Shown in pieces: positions 1 to 6,171 of a stretch of 8,225 nucleotides of DNA. Position 1 is the stretch's first letter. Every line of letters begins with the position of its first letter. Source of the DNA: Lichenicola sp964249735 (GTDB taxonomy: Bacteria; Pseudomonadota; Alphaproteobacteria; Acetobacterales; Acetobacteraceae); NCBI GenBank assembly GCA_964249735.1, contig CAXUDP010000137.1:1-8225 (forward strand), in the 5' to 3' direction. The translations under genes and the position numbers were made by a program. A model generated the notes under the pieces. It searched no databases and had not been told where the DNA came from. It saw only the letters and a list, made by a program, of their open reading frames with translations.

Positions 1-1
1 C

Positions 2-385
2 GCCTGCGCCGATGGTCAGGCGCCGGCGCGGCTGGCGGTGCTGCGCGACCGGATCGAGCGGGCGGCGGTGGCGGCGGGTGCCGTCGCCTGCGGCGCGGCG
101 GCGCCGCGGCTGGCCAACACCACCTGCCTGGCGTTGCCGGGACGGCGCGCGGACGCGCAGCTGATCGCACTCGACCTCGGGGGGTTCGCGGTGTCGTCAG
201 GGGCGGCGTGCTCGTCGGGCAAGGTGTCCCGGTCGCACGTGCTGGCGGCGATGGGGCTGGGAGAGCTGGCCGGCAGCGCGATCCGGGTGTCGCTGCCGTG
301 GAACGCCGGGTCGGAAGGCGTGGCGCGCTTCGTCGCGGCGTACGAGGACATGGCGCGGGGCCGGGCGGGGCGGCAGGCGGCATGA
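2..385 (+). CDS. Cysteine desulfurase (NifS/IscS family), C-terminal part; 5' end outside the window
   Basis: Only the last 127 codons are present, in an open frame that runs in from the left edge. The product is the C-terminal small domain of a class V, PLP-dependent aminotransferase-fold cysteine desulfurase, which removes sulfur from L-cysteine as an enzyme-bound persulfide and leaves alanine. The fragment shows the family pattern LANTTCLALPGRRADAQLIA, then the catalytic-cysteine loop SSGAACSSG with the cysteine codon at 209-211. This is followed by SHVLAAMG and the terminal AIRVSLPWN segment. The PLP-lysine half is missing only because the window starts late. The stop codon overlaps the ATG of the next desulfurase gene (ATGA, 382-385), so the two are probably translationally coupled. 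The family call is firm. Whether it serves general Fe-S assembly or a dedicated acceptor cannot be told from this fragment. Confidence 0.93.
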   Translation, partial: ACADGQAPARLAVLRDRIERAAVAAGAVACGAAAPRLANTTCLALPGRRADAQLIALDLGGFAVSSGAACSSGKVSRSHVLAAMGLGELAGSAIRVSLPWNAGSEGVARFVAAYEDMARGRAGRQAA

Positions 386-1542
386 TCTACCTCGACAACC
401 AGGCCACCACGCCCTGCGACCCGCGGGTGGCGGCGGCGATGCTGCCCTGGTTCACCGAGTTCTTCGGCAACCCGCACAGCGCCGAGCACGCGATGGGGCG
501 GGCGGCGGCGGACGCGGTCGAGACGGCCCGTGGCGAGCTGGCGCTGCTGCTCGGCGCCGACCCGCGCACGCTGGTGTTCACCTCCGGTGCCACCGAGGCC
601 AACAACCTGGCGATCAAGGGCGCCGTGCGTCATGCGCGGCAGATGGGCGACGGGCGGCGGCGGGTGGTCACGGTGGCGACCGAGCACCCGTGCGTGCTGG
701 AAGCCGTGCGCGACCTCCGCGCGGAAGGGTTCGAGCCGGTGGTGCTGCCGGTGGAAGGGGACGGACGGCTCGATCCGGAACGGCTGCGCGCGGCGCTCGG
801 GGTGCCGACGCTGCTGGTCAGCGTGATGATGGTCAACAACGAGACCGGGGTGATCCAGGACCTCCCTGCGCTGGCGCCGATCGTGCGCGGCGCTGGGGCC
901 CTGCTGCACAGCGACCTGGCGCAGGCGGTGGGCAAGGTGTTGATCGACGTCGCGGCGCTCGACCTCGATCTGGCCTCGGTCAGCGGGCACAAGGTGTACG
1001 GTCCGAAGGGGGTGGGCGCGTTGTTCGTGCGCCGGCGGCCGCGCGTGCGGCTGCAGCCGCTGTTCTCCGGCGGCGGGCAGGAACGGGGCTTGCGCTCCGG
1101 CACCCTGCCGACGCCGCTGGTGGTCGGGCTCGGCGAGGCCGCGCGCCTGGCCCGGCTGGAAGGGGAGGACGAGGCGGTCCGCCTGCGGGCCTTGCGCGAC
1201 CGGCTGCTGGCTCGGCTGCGCGTGCTGGTGCCTGGGATCGCCGTCAACGGCAGCCTGGAGCATCGCGTTTCCGGCAACCTCAACCTGCGGTTCCCGGACG
1301 CGTCCGCCTCGGCCGTGATGGCGGCCGTCCCCGAGCTGTGCCTGTCCACCGGCTCCGCCTGCTCGGCGGCCGAGGTGGCGCCGTCGCACGTGCTGACGGC
1401 GATGGGGCTCGACCGCGATGCGGTGGCCCGAAGCTTGCGCCTGGCGATCGGACGCTTTACCTCCGGGACCGAGCTCGATCGTGCCGCGGTCCTGCTCGGG
1501 CACGCCGCGACCGGCGCTCCCGGCCTTCTGGCCACGGCGTGA
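382..1542 (+). CDS. Cysteine desulfurase (NifS/IscS family), second tandem copy
   Basis: This is a complete 386-residue PLP enzyme, close to the usual NifS/IscS length of roughly 380-405. It should convert L-cysteine to alanine plus a protein persulfide in the cytosol. Visible landmarks are the N-terminal IYLDNQATTPCDPRV, FGNPHSAEHAMG, the PLP phosphate-site segment FTSGATEANN, TEHPCVLEAV with His102 (expected to stack on PLP), NNETGVIQD, HSDLAQAVGK with Asp178, and SGHKVYGPKG with the Schiff-base Lys204. The catalytic Cys327 lies in STGSACSAAEVAPSHVL. All key residues are present, so it should be active. The ATG at 382 is chosen because translation there begins directly with the conserved strand and overlaps the upstream stop by 4 nt. 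An upstream in-frame extension would only read through the previous gene. The copy is clearly diverged from its upstream neighbour around the active cysteine (STGSACSAAE versus SSGAACSSGK). A ferredoxin gene follows after about 43 nt, placing it in an Fe-S/sulfur-transfer operon. IscS-like is the best subgroup guess. Confidence 0.95.
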   Translation: MIYLDNQATTPCDPRVAAAMLPWFTEFFGNPHSAEHAMGRAAADAVETARGELALLLGADPRTLVFTSGATEANNLAIKGAVRHARQMGDGRRRVVTVATEHPCVLEAVRDLRAEGFEPVVLPVEGDGRLDPERLRAALGVPTLLVSVMMVNNETGVIQDLPALAPIVRGAGALLHSDLAQAVGKVLIDVAALDLDLASVSGHKVYGPKGVGALFVRRRPRVRLQPLFSGGGQERGLRSGTLPTPLVVGLGEAARLARLEGEDEAVRLRALRDRLLARLRVLVPGIAVNGSLEHRVSGNLNLRFPDASASAVMAAVPELCLSTGSACSAAEVAPSHVLTAMGLDRDAVARSLRLAIGRFTSGTELDRAAVLLGHAATGAPGLLATA

Positions 1543-1574
1543 TCCCCTCCCCTTCCCAAGGGCCCGATGCGGGC

Positions 1575-1578
1575 GAGG
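1575..1578 (+). promoter_or_regulatory. Ribosome-binding site of the ferredoxin gene
   Basis: A GAGG core lies 7 nt before the ATG at 1586 and 4 nt before the ATG at 1583. The spacing favours 1586, giving a protein that begins MPSMIFIEHDG, like other short ferredoxins of this type. A third ATG at 1595 has no comparable site at a sensible distance. Confidence 0.5.
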
Positions 1579-1585
1579 TCGTATG

Positions 1586-1900
1586 ATGCCCAGCATGATC
1601 TTCATCGAGCACGACGGAACCGCCCGCACCGTGGAAGCGCCGACGGGGCTGTCGGTGCTGGAGATCGCGCACCGCCATGGCGTCGACCTGGAAGGGGCGT
1701 GCGAGGGCTCGCTCGCCTGCGCCACCTGCCACGTGATCGTGGATCCGGCCTGGGCGCCGCGTCTCGCTGCGCCGACCGAGGACGAGGAGGACATGCTCGA
1801 TCTCGCCTTCGGGCTGGAGAAGACCTCGCGGCTCGGCTGCCAGATCGTCATCACCGACGCGCTCGACGGGCTGGTGGTGCGCCTGCCCAAGGCCGGCTGA
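1586..1900 (+). CDS. [2Fe-2S] ferredoxin, adrenodoxin/Isc type
   Basis: This is a small acidic electron carrier of 104 residues, the usual length for adrenodoxin-type ferredoxins. The four cluster ligands are visible as Cys39, Cys45 and Cys48 (the Cx5Cx2C motif in GACEGSLACATCH) and Cys85 in SRLGCQI. The acidic stretch PTEDEEDMLDLAFGL between the third and fourth cysteines is the typical partner-docking helix. In the family such proteins donate electrons during Fe-S cluster assembly by the Isc machinery, and also serve cytochrome P450s and other oxidoreductases. Its position directly after two cysteine desulfurase genes argues for the Fe-S role. The start is set at 1586 from GAGG spacing; 1583 would add one methionine. 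The open frame extends further upstream, but that part overlaps the desulfurase gene and has no ferredoxin-like sequence. mnmA follows after only 8 nt. An electron donor for another enzyme is possible but less likely here. Confidence 0.94.
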   Translation: MPSMIFIEHDGTARTVEAPTGLSVLEIAHRHGVDLEGACEGSLACATCHVIVDPAWAPRLAAPTEDEEDMLDLAFGLEKTSRLGCQIVITDALDGLVVRLPKAG

Positions 1901-1908
1901 GCACGGTC

Positions 1909-2967
1909 ATGCGCGTTCTCGTCGCCATGTCCGGGGGCGTGGACAGCAGCGTCGTGGCCGGGATGCTGGCGGCGGACGGGCACGACGTGGTGGGTGCCAC
2001 CTTGCAGCTCTACGACCACGGTGCCGCGGCGAAGCGCCGGGGCGCGTGCTGTGCCGGCGACGACATCCACGACGCCAGGCGGGTGGCCGACCGGCTTGGC
2101 ATCCCGCACTACGTGATCGATGCCGAGCAACGGTTCCGCGACAGCGTGATCGTGCCGTTCGCCGCATCCTATGCGGCGGGCGAGACCCCGGTGCCGTGCA
2201 TCAGCTGCAACCAGGGGGTCAAGTTCACCGACCTGCTCGGCCTGGCGCGCGAGCTCGGCTGCGAGGCGATGGCGACCGGGCACTATGTCCGGCGCGTCGC
2301 GGGCCCGGGCGGTGCCGAGCTGCATCGTCCGGTGGATGCCGGCCGCGACCAGAGCTGGTTCCTGTTCGGCACCACGCGCGACCAGCTCGAGTTCCTGCGT
2401 TTCCCGCTCGGCGACATGCCCGACAAGGCGGCGGTGCGTCAGCAGGCGGAGGGGCTCGGCCTGCCGGTGGCCGCCAAGCCGGACAGCCAGGATCTGTGCT
2501 TCGTGCCGGACGGCTCGTACGCGGAGCTGGTGGCGCGGCTGCGTCCCGAGACCGCGTTGCCGGGGGAGATCGTCGGCGCGGACGGCGCGGTGCTGGGCCG
2601 CCACGACGGGCTCGCCGGTTATACGGTGGGCCAGGGCAGGCGGCTCGGGCCCGCCGCGATGCGCGGTAGCGAGCGCCAGCGGGTGGTGTCGCTCGATCCG
2701 GCGACGCGCCGGGTGGTGGTGGCGCCGCGCGGCCGGGACACGGTGCGGTCGCTCAGCTTGCGCGATCCGAACTGGCTGGTCGACCGGCCGGACGGCGATC
2801 TGCGCTGCCAGGTGCAGCTGCGGGCGCGGGAGCCGGTGCGCGCGGCGGTGCTGACGGGGGACGGGGTGCTGCTGGACGAGCCCGCGCTGCCGGCGCCCGG
2901 CCAGGCCTGCGTGGTCTATGACGGCAGCCGCATCCTGGGCGGCGGCTTCATCCGGCGCGCCGCGTAG
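1909..2967 (+). CDS. mnmA: tRNA 2-thiouridine(34) synthase MnmA
   Basis: This ATP-dependent tRNA-uridine 2-sulfurtransferase thiolates the wobble U34 of tRNA-Lys, tRNA-Glu and tRNA-Gln (family knowledge). At 352 residues it is of normal length. The N-terminal PP-loop is visible as AMSGGVDSSVVAG (SGGVDS at 8-13), which adenylates U34. Next come GACCAGDDIHDARRVA and TPVPCISCNQGVKF with Cys97 and Cys100, then ATGHYVR, the DQSWFLFG loop and DSQDLCFVPDG with the second catalytic Cys197. The C-terminal beta-barrel begins near GYTVGQGRRLG. Cys100 and Cys197 align by motif with the two catalytic cysteines of the E. coli enzyme (Cys102 and Cys199). Cys97 occupies the place of the E. coli aspartate, making a CxxC-plus-C set. 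The ATG at 1909 is the only sensible start, since MRVLVAMSGG leads straight into the first strand. No strong ribosome-binding site is seen, so coupling to the ferredoxin gene 8 nt upstream is likely. It is probably the last gene of the sulfur operon. Confidence 0.97.
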   Translation: MRVLVAMSGGVDSSVVAGMLAADGHDVVGATLQLYDHGAAAKRRGACCAGDDIHDARRVADRLGIPHYVIDAEQRFRDSVIVPFAASYAAGETPVPCISCNQGVKFTDLLGLARELGCEAMATGHYVRRVAGPGGAELHRPVDAGRDQSWFLFGTTRDQLEFLRFPLGDMPDKAAVRQQAEGLGLPVAAKPDSQDLCFVPDGSYAELVARLRPETALPGEIVGADGAVLGRHDGLAGYTVGQGRRLGPAAMRGSERQRVVSLDPATRRVVVAPRGRDTVRSLSLRDPNWLVDRPDGDLRCQVQLRAREPVRAAVLTGDGVLLDEPALPAPGQACVVYDGSRILGGGFIRRAA

Positions 2968-2981
2968 CCCGGTTTGCCGGG
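2968..2981 (+). other. Small stem-loop just after the mnmA stop
   Basis: The arms CCCGG (2968-2972) and CCGGG (2977-2981) pair perfectly around a TTTG loop immediately after the TAG. The palindrome GGCCGGCC (2984-2991) and a weaker GTAGG/CCTAC pair (2981-2985 with 2995-2999) follow. There is no T-run, so this is not a classical intrinsic terminator. It could slow the polymerase, protect the mRNA end or be incidental in such GC-rich DNA. Confidence 0.3.
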
Positions 2982-3000
2982 TAGGCCGGCCCGTCCTACA

Positions 3001-3032
3001 GAACCGCTCGATCCCACCGAGCGGAGCGGTTT
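3001..3032 (+). promoter_or_regulatory. Two competing stem-loops over the ribosome-binding site of the GST gene
   Basis: The left arm around 3002-3010 can pair in two exclusive ways. Stem A joins CCGCTCG (3004-3010) to CGAGCGG (3018-3024) with a 7-nt loop. Stem B joins AACCGCT (3002-3008) to AGCGGTT (3025-3031) around a 16-nt loop. The GGAG ribosome-binding site (3023-3026), 7 nt before the ATG at 3034, is half covered by each stem. The short TTT after stem B makes it a poor intrinsic terminator. It may be a weak terminator of the mnmA operon, a translation-modulating element, or chance. The pairing is seen directly; the role is inferred. Confidence 0.35.
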
Positions 3033-3033
3033 C

Positions 3034-3696
3034 ATGGCCAGCGGCATCCTTTTCCTTGGCACGCGGCGCTACTCGTCCTGGTCGCTGCGCGGCTGGCTGG
3101 CGGTGCGCCTGGCGGGGCTGGAGGTCGAGGAGCGGGTGGTCCCGCTGGCCGAGGCGGACAGTGCGGCGGTCGCGGCGGTGTCGCCGAGCGGGCAGGTGCC
3201 GTATCTGGAGCACGACGGCAACCGGGTGTGGGACAGCCTGGCGATCGGCGAGTACTGCGCCGAGCTGGCGCCGGCGCTCTGGCCGGCCGGGCGCGCCGCC
3301 CGCACCCATGCCCGCGTGCTATCGGCGGAGATGCATGCCGGGTTCCGGGCGCTGCGGATCGCCATGCCGATGAACCTCGGCCGCGATCGGGCGCTCCGCG
3401 ACGGGATCACGACCGCGGTGCAGGCCGATCTCGACCGGATCGAGCGGCTCTGGGGCGACACGCGTGCCGCGCATGGTGCGGGAGGGCCGTACCTGTTCGG
3501 TGCCGGCTTCACGTTGGCCGATGCCATGTTCGCGCCGGTGGTGGCGCGGCTGATTTCCTATCGGGTGGCGCTGGGGCCGGTCGCCGGCGCGTATCGCGAT
3601 GCGGTACGGACGCATCCGCTGCTGGAGGAATGGTATCGGGCCGCCGCCGAGGAGCCGGCCGGATGGCGGCTCGGCAAGTACGAGGATCTGGCCTGA
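3034..3696 (+). CDS. Glutathione S-transferase family protein
   Basis: This cytosolic protein of 220 residues has the two-domain GST layout. The N-terminal thioredoxin-like domain starts with LGTRRYSSWSLRGWLAVRL, whose serine/tyrosine-rich first loop (residues 13-17) is where the catalytic residue of bacterial GSTs sits. It continues to SGQVPYLEHDG, with the conserved cis-proline Pro56, and VWDSLAIGEY, where Asp67-Ser68 would bind the gamma-glutamyl end of glutathione. The all-helical C-terminal domain carries EMHAGFRALRIAMPMNLG and the folding motif FTLADAMFAP (Thr160 to Asp163 region). The substrate cannot be predicted; the family covers detoxification, isomerisation and disulfide reduction. 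The start at 3034 is supported by GGAG 7 nt upstream. A 66-nt structured spacer separates it from mnmA, so it may begin its own transcript or be a weakly linked member. The glycosyltransferase gene follows after 7 nt. No functional link to either neighbour is evident. Confidence 0.9.
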   Translation: MASGILFLGTRRYSSWSLRGWLAVRLAGLEVEERVVPLAEADSAAVAAVSPSGQVPYLEHDGNRVWDSLAIGEYCAELAPALWPAGRAARTHARVLSAEMHAGFRALRIAMPMNLGRDRALRDGITTAVQADLDRIERLWGDTRAAHGAGGPYLFGAGFTLADAMFAPVVARLISYRVALGPVAGAYRDAVRTHPLLEEWYRAAAEEPAGWRLGKYEDLA

Positions 3697-3703
3697 ACGC
3701 CGG

Positions 3704-4804
3704 ATGAAGGGCGTTCCGGAACCCCGGGTGGCGGTCGTGCTGCCGCCGCGGGAGGGCTTCCCGCCCGACGCGGCCGGCGCGATCGGGCTGCTGGTGCATC
3801 GCCTGTCGCGGCCGCAGGACCTGGTGCTCGGGCGCGCTTCCGCCATGCCGGCCCTTGTTGACCGGCGCTTCGTGCCGGTGCGGCCGGCTGGCTGGCCGAT
3901 GCCGGGCGACCGGCTGCGCTACGTGGCCGGCCTTGCGGCGGTTCTGCGCGCGGCGCGGCCGGCGCTGATCGAGGTGCACAACCGTCCGGAGATCGCGATG
4001 GCGCTGGCCCGCCGGTGTCCGGGCATCCCGCTCGGCCTGGTCCTGCACAACGATCCACAGGCGATGCGCCTGGCGCGCACGCCGGCAGACAGGCGGGCGC
4101 TGGCGCGGCGGATGCGGATCGCCGTGGTGTCGGAGCACCTGCGCCGGCGCTACCGGGAGGGCGGCGACTCGCTGCCGGTCGGGCTGCTGCCGAACTGCCT
4201 CGACCTTGCGGCGCTGCCGCCGGCGTTGGCGGACGGGGAACGCGAACGGCTGATCCTGTTCGCCGGGCGGCTGGTGGCGGACAAGGGGGCGGACAGCTTC
4301 GTCGCCGCCTGCGCCGCCGCCCTGCCGGAGCTGCCGGGCTGGCGCGCGGAGATGATCGGCGCCGACCGGCCGGGCGGATCGCCGGATACGCCGTTCCTTG
4401 CCGCGCTGCGTCCGGCCGCTGCGCGGGCCGGCGTGACGCTGGCCGGCTATCGGCCGCACGGGGCGGTGCTGGAGGCGATGGCGCGGGCGGCGATCGTGGC
4501 GGTGCCGAGCCGCTGGGAGGAACCGTTCGGCCTGACCGCGCTGGAGGCCATGGCCAGCGGCGCGGCTCTGGTCACCTCCGGGCGTGGTGGCCTGGCCGAG
4601 CTGACCGCCGGGGCTGCGCTGAGGGTCGATCCGGACGCGCCGGGGGCGCTGGCCGAGGCGCTGCGCCGACTGGCCTGCGACCGGTCGGAGCGATGGCGTC
4701 TGGCCGCAGCCGGCCGCCTGCGCGCGCACGACCACGACCTGCCGGCGGCGCGTGCCCGGCTCGACGCCTGGCGCGAAGCGGCGATCGCCGGGGATGCGGC
4801 CTGA
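3704..4804 (+). CDS. Glycosyltransferase, GT4-type (GT-B fold)
   Basis: This is a predicted cytosolic or membrane-associated glycosyltransferase of 366 residues that would move a sugar from a nucleotide-sugar donor to a glycan or lipid acceptor. The N-terminal acceptor domain (about 1-175) includes IEVHNRPEIAMALARR and LVLHNDPQAMR. The donor domain opens with LFAGRLVADKG, where Arg189 and Lys194 sit in the usual diphosphate-binding spots. It ends with PSRWEEPFGLTALEAMASG, which contains the E-x7-E pair (Glu273 and Glu281) typical of retaining GT4 enzymes. No signal peptide or transmembrane segment is seen. The ATG at 3704 lies 7 nt after the GST stop and leads into the first strand (RVAVVLPP). 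No strong ribosome-binding site precedes it, so coupling to the GST gene is plausible. The stop overlaps the start of the O-antigen ligase-like gene, which points to surface-polysaccharide synthesis. Donor sugar and linkage are unknown. Confidence 0.92.
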   Translation: MKGVPEPRVAVVLPPREGFPPDAAGAIGLLVHRLSRPQDLVLGRASAMPALVDRRFVPVRPAGWPMPGDRLRYVAGLAAVLRAARPALIEVHNRPEIAMALARRCPGIPLGLVLHNDPQAMRLARTPADRRALARRMRIAVVSEHLRRRYREGGDSLPVGLLPNCLDLAALPPALADGERERLILFAGRLVADKGADSFVAACAAALPELPGWRAEMIGADRPGGSPDTPFLAALRPAAARAGVTLAGYRPHGAVLEAMARAAIVAVPSRWEEPFGLTALEAMASGAALVTSGRGGLAELTAGAALRVDPDAPGALAEALRRLACDRSERWRLAAAGRLRAHDHDLPAARARLDAWREAAIAGDAA

Positions 4805-6171
4805 TGCGGGCGACGGCGATCCGTCTGCTCGACCGGCTGGGCGCGGTCGCGGTGCTGCCGTGTCCGCTGTTCCTGCTGCATGGGCGCGGGGTGGCGGAAG
4901 CGTTGATCGACGTGGTCGCCCTCGCCTTCCTGCTGCGCTCGGCGGTGGCGGCGGACTGGAGCTGGACCCGGACCGCCTGGGTGCCGGTGGCGCTGTCGTG
5001 GTGGGGCTGGCTGGTGCTGTGCTCGGTGCCCCGTGGCGCCGGCGGCTGGCCGGCCCTGCTGCAGGCGGTCGCGACCCTGCGCTTCCTTCTGTTTGCGGCG
5101 GCCCTGCAGCATCGCGTGCTGTCGCAGCCGGGTCCGCTGCGGCTGATGCGCTGGCTGATCGTCGGCGCCTGTTGCTACATCGCGGCCCAGCTGCTGCTGC
5201 AGGAGGTGACCGGGCGGAACCTGTTCGGCCAGGGGCGCTTCGGCGACGGGACGCTTACCGGGCCCTACGACAAGCCCCGCGCCGCCGCGCCGCTGTCGCG
5301 GCTGCTGCTGCCGACGGTACTGGCGGCGAGCGCCTGGGCGGCGGCGCGGGCGGCCTCGATGCGCGGCGCCGGGCGGCGCTGGCTGCTGCGGGGCGCGTCG
5401 CTGCTGCCGCTTCTGCTCGGCATCGCGACCGTGGTGCTGGCCGGGCAGCGCATGCCGCTGCTGCTGTGCCTGCTCGGGCTGCTGCTGTCCGGCCTGCTGC
5501 TGCGCCGGCTGCGCCCGGCCGTGCTGGCGGCGCTGCTGGCGGCGCCCGCGCTGGTGGCGGTGTCGGCGGTGGTGTCGCCGCACAGCTTTGGGCACCTGGT
5601 GACGCTGTTCGGCCGGCAGATGCGCCATTTCGGGCAGAGCCCGTACGGGCTGATCTACGTGCGGGCGCTGTCGATCGGGCTGTCCAACCCGTTGACCGGG
5701 CTCGGCTTCGACGGCTTCCGGCACGGTTGCGCCCTGCCCGCCTATTTCCGTGACTGGCCGCCCTGGGGGTTGCCTTCCGGCAGCGGCGGGGGGGTGGAGG
5801 TTTGTGTCCAGCATCCGCACAACCACTACCTCCAGGCGCTCACCGATTCCGGGGCGCCCGGGCTGCTGCTGTTCTGCGCCATGGTCGTGAGCTGGCTCGT
5901 GGCCCTGGCGCCAGGGCTGGCCGATCGGGACCGGGGCGCGGTGCTGCAGGCCTGGCGGGTCGGGCTGCTCGCGGCGGTGTTCGTCCATGAATGGCCGATT
6001 GCCTCGGCCAGCGCGTTCACCAACATGCCGCTGGGGGGATGGTTCTTCCTGTTGCTGGGGGTGGGGCTGGCCGAGGCCCGGGCGGTGCGGCCGCCCCCTG
6101 GCCCGCCGGGATCGGCCTCCCATATGCAGCGCAACCAGCAGGAGCGGGATCGATGGCGGCTGACACGATGA
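4804..6171 (+). CDS. O-antigen ligase/polymerase-like polytopic membrane protein (Wzy_C type)
   Basis: This inner-membrane protein of 455 residues contains about ten or more hydrophobic segments, for example near 12-25, 33-50, 58-75, 85-102, 116-132, 165-180, 198-213, 218-233, 238-257, 350-368, 385-397 and 410-423. It has the marks of the O-antigen ligase/polymerase family, which joins undecaprenyl-linked glycan to lipid A-core or polymerises repeat units at the periplasmic face. These are an arginine in GQRMP (Arg216), a large loop from about 258 to 345, NPLTGLGFDGF, and the motif HPHNHYLQALTDSGAPGLLL, whose histidines 337, 339 and 341 match the HxxH-type catalytic region. The ATG overlaps the glycosyltransferase stop by one base (TGATG), so the two are co-translated. 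The hydrophilic tail after about 425 ends RDRWRLTR, and its last codons overlap the next gene. WaaL-like ligase and Wzy-like polymerase cannot be separated from sequence alone; a teichuronic or exopolysaccharide role is also possible. Confidence 0.88.
   Translation: MRATAIRLLDRLGAVAVLPCPLFLLHGRGVAEALIDVVALAFLLRSAVAADWSWTRTAWVPVALSWWGWLVLCSVPRGAGGWPALLQAVATLRFLLFAAALQHRVLSQPGPLRLMRWLIVGACCYIAAQLLLQEVTGRNLFGQGRFGDGTLTGPYDKPRAAAPLSRLLLPTVLAASAWAAARAASMRGAGRRWLLRGASLLPLLLGIATVVLAGQRMPLLLCLLGLLLSGLLLRRLRPAVLAALLAAPALVAVSAVVSPHSFGHLVTLFGRQMRHFGQSPYGLIYVRALSIGLSNPLTGLGFDGFRHGCALPAYFRDWPPWGLPSGSGGGVEVCVQHPHNHYLQALTDSGAPGLLLFCAMVVSWLVALAPGLADRDRGAVLQAWRVGLLAAVFVHEWPIASASAFTNMPLGGWFFLLLGVGLAEARAVRPPPGPPGSASHMQRNQQERDRWRLTR
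6140..6144 (+). promoter_or_regulatory. Ribosome-binding site of the CobW-family gene, inside the ligase gene
   Basis: A perfect AGGAG lies 8 nt before the ATG at 6153. It is the strongest ribosome-binding site in the window and decides the start over a second in-frame ATG at 6168. It is embedded in the last codons of the upstream O-antigen ligase-like gene. Confidence 0.75.

Noticed and set aside
208..381. An upstream extension of the second desulfurase in its own frame
   Set aside because: The extra 58 residues are R/G-rich and out of frame with the first desulfurase, whose conserved motif occupies this DNA. The family starts at the IYLDNQATT segment.
1550..1562. A small hairpin CCCTT-CCC-AAGGG between the second desulfurase and ferredoxin genes
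   Set aside because: It is only five base pairs with a three-base loop and no T-run, and is too weak to call a terminator in such a short gap.
16..3309. A minus-strand open frame of 1097 codons spanning four plus-strand genes
   Set aside because: Its translation is a low-complexity mix rich in R, H, P, Q and A with no recognisable domain. It lies opposite well-supported genes. In DNA this GC-rich, stop codons are rare in the antisense frame, so the length is expected by chance.
4447..6123. A minus-strand open frame of 558 codons opposite the glycosyltransferase and ligase genes
   Set aside because: It is Q/R/H/P-rich with no domain, and mirrors the leucine- and alanine-rich codons (CTG, GCG) of the membrane protein. 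It is a composition shadow.
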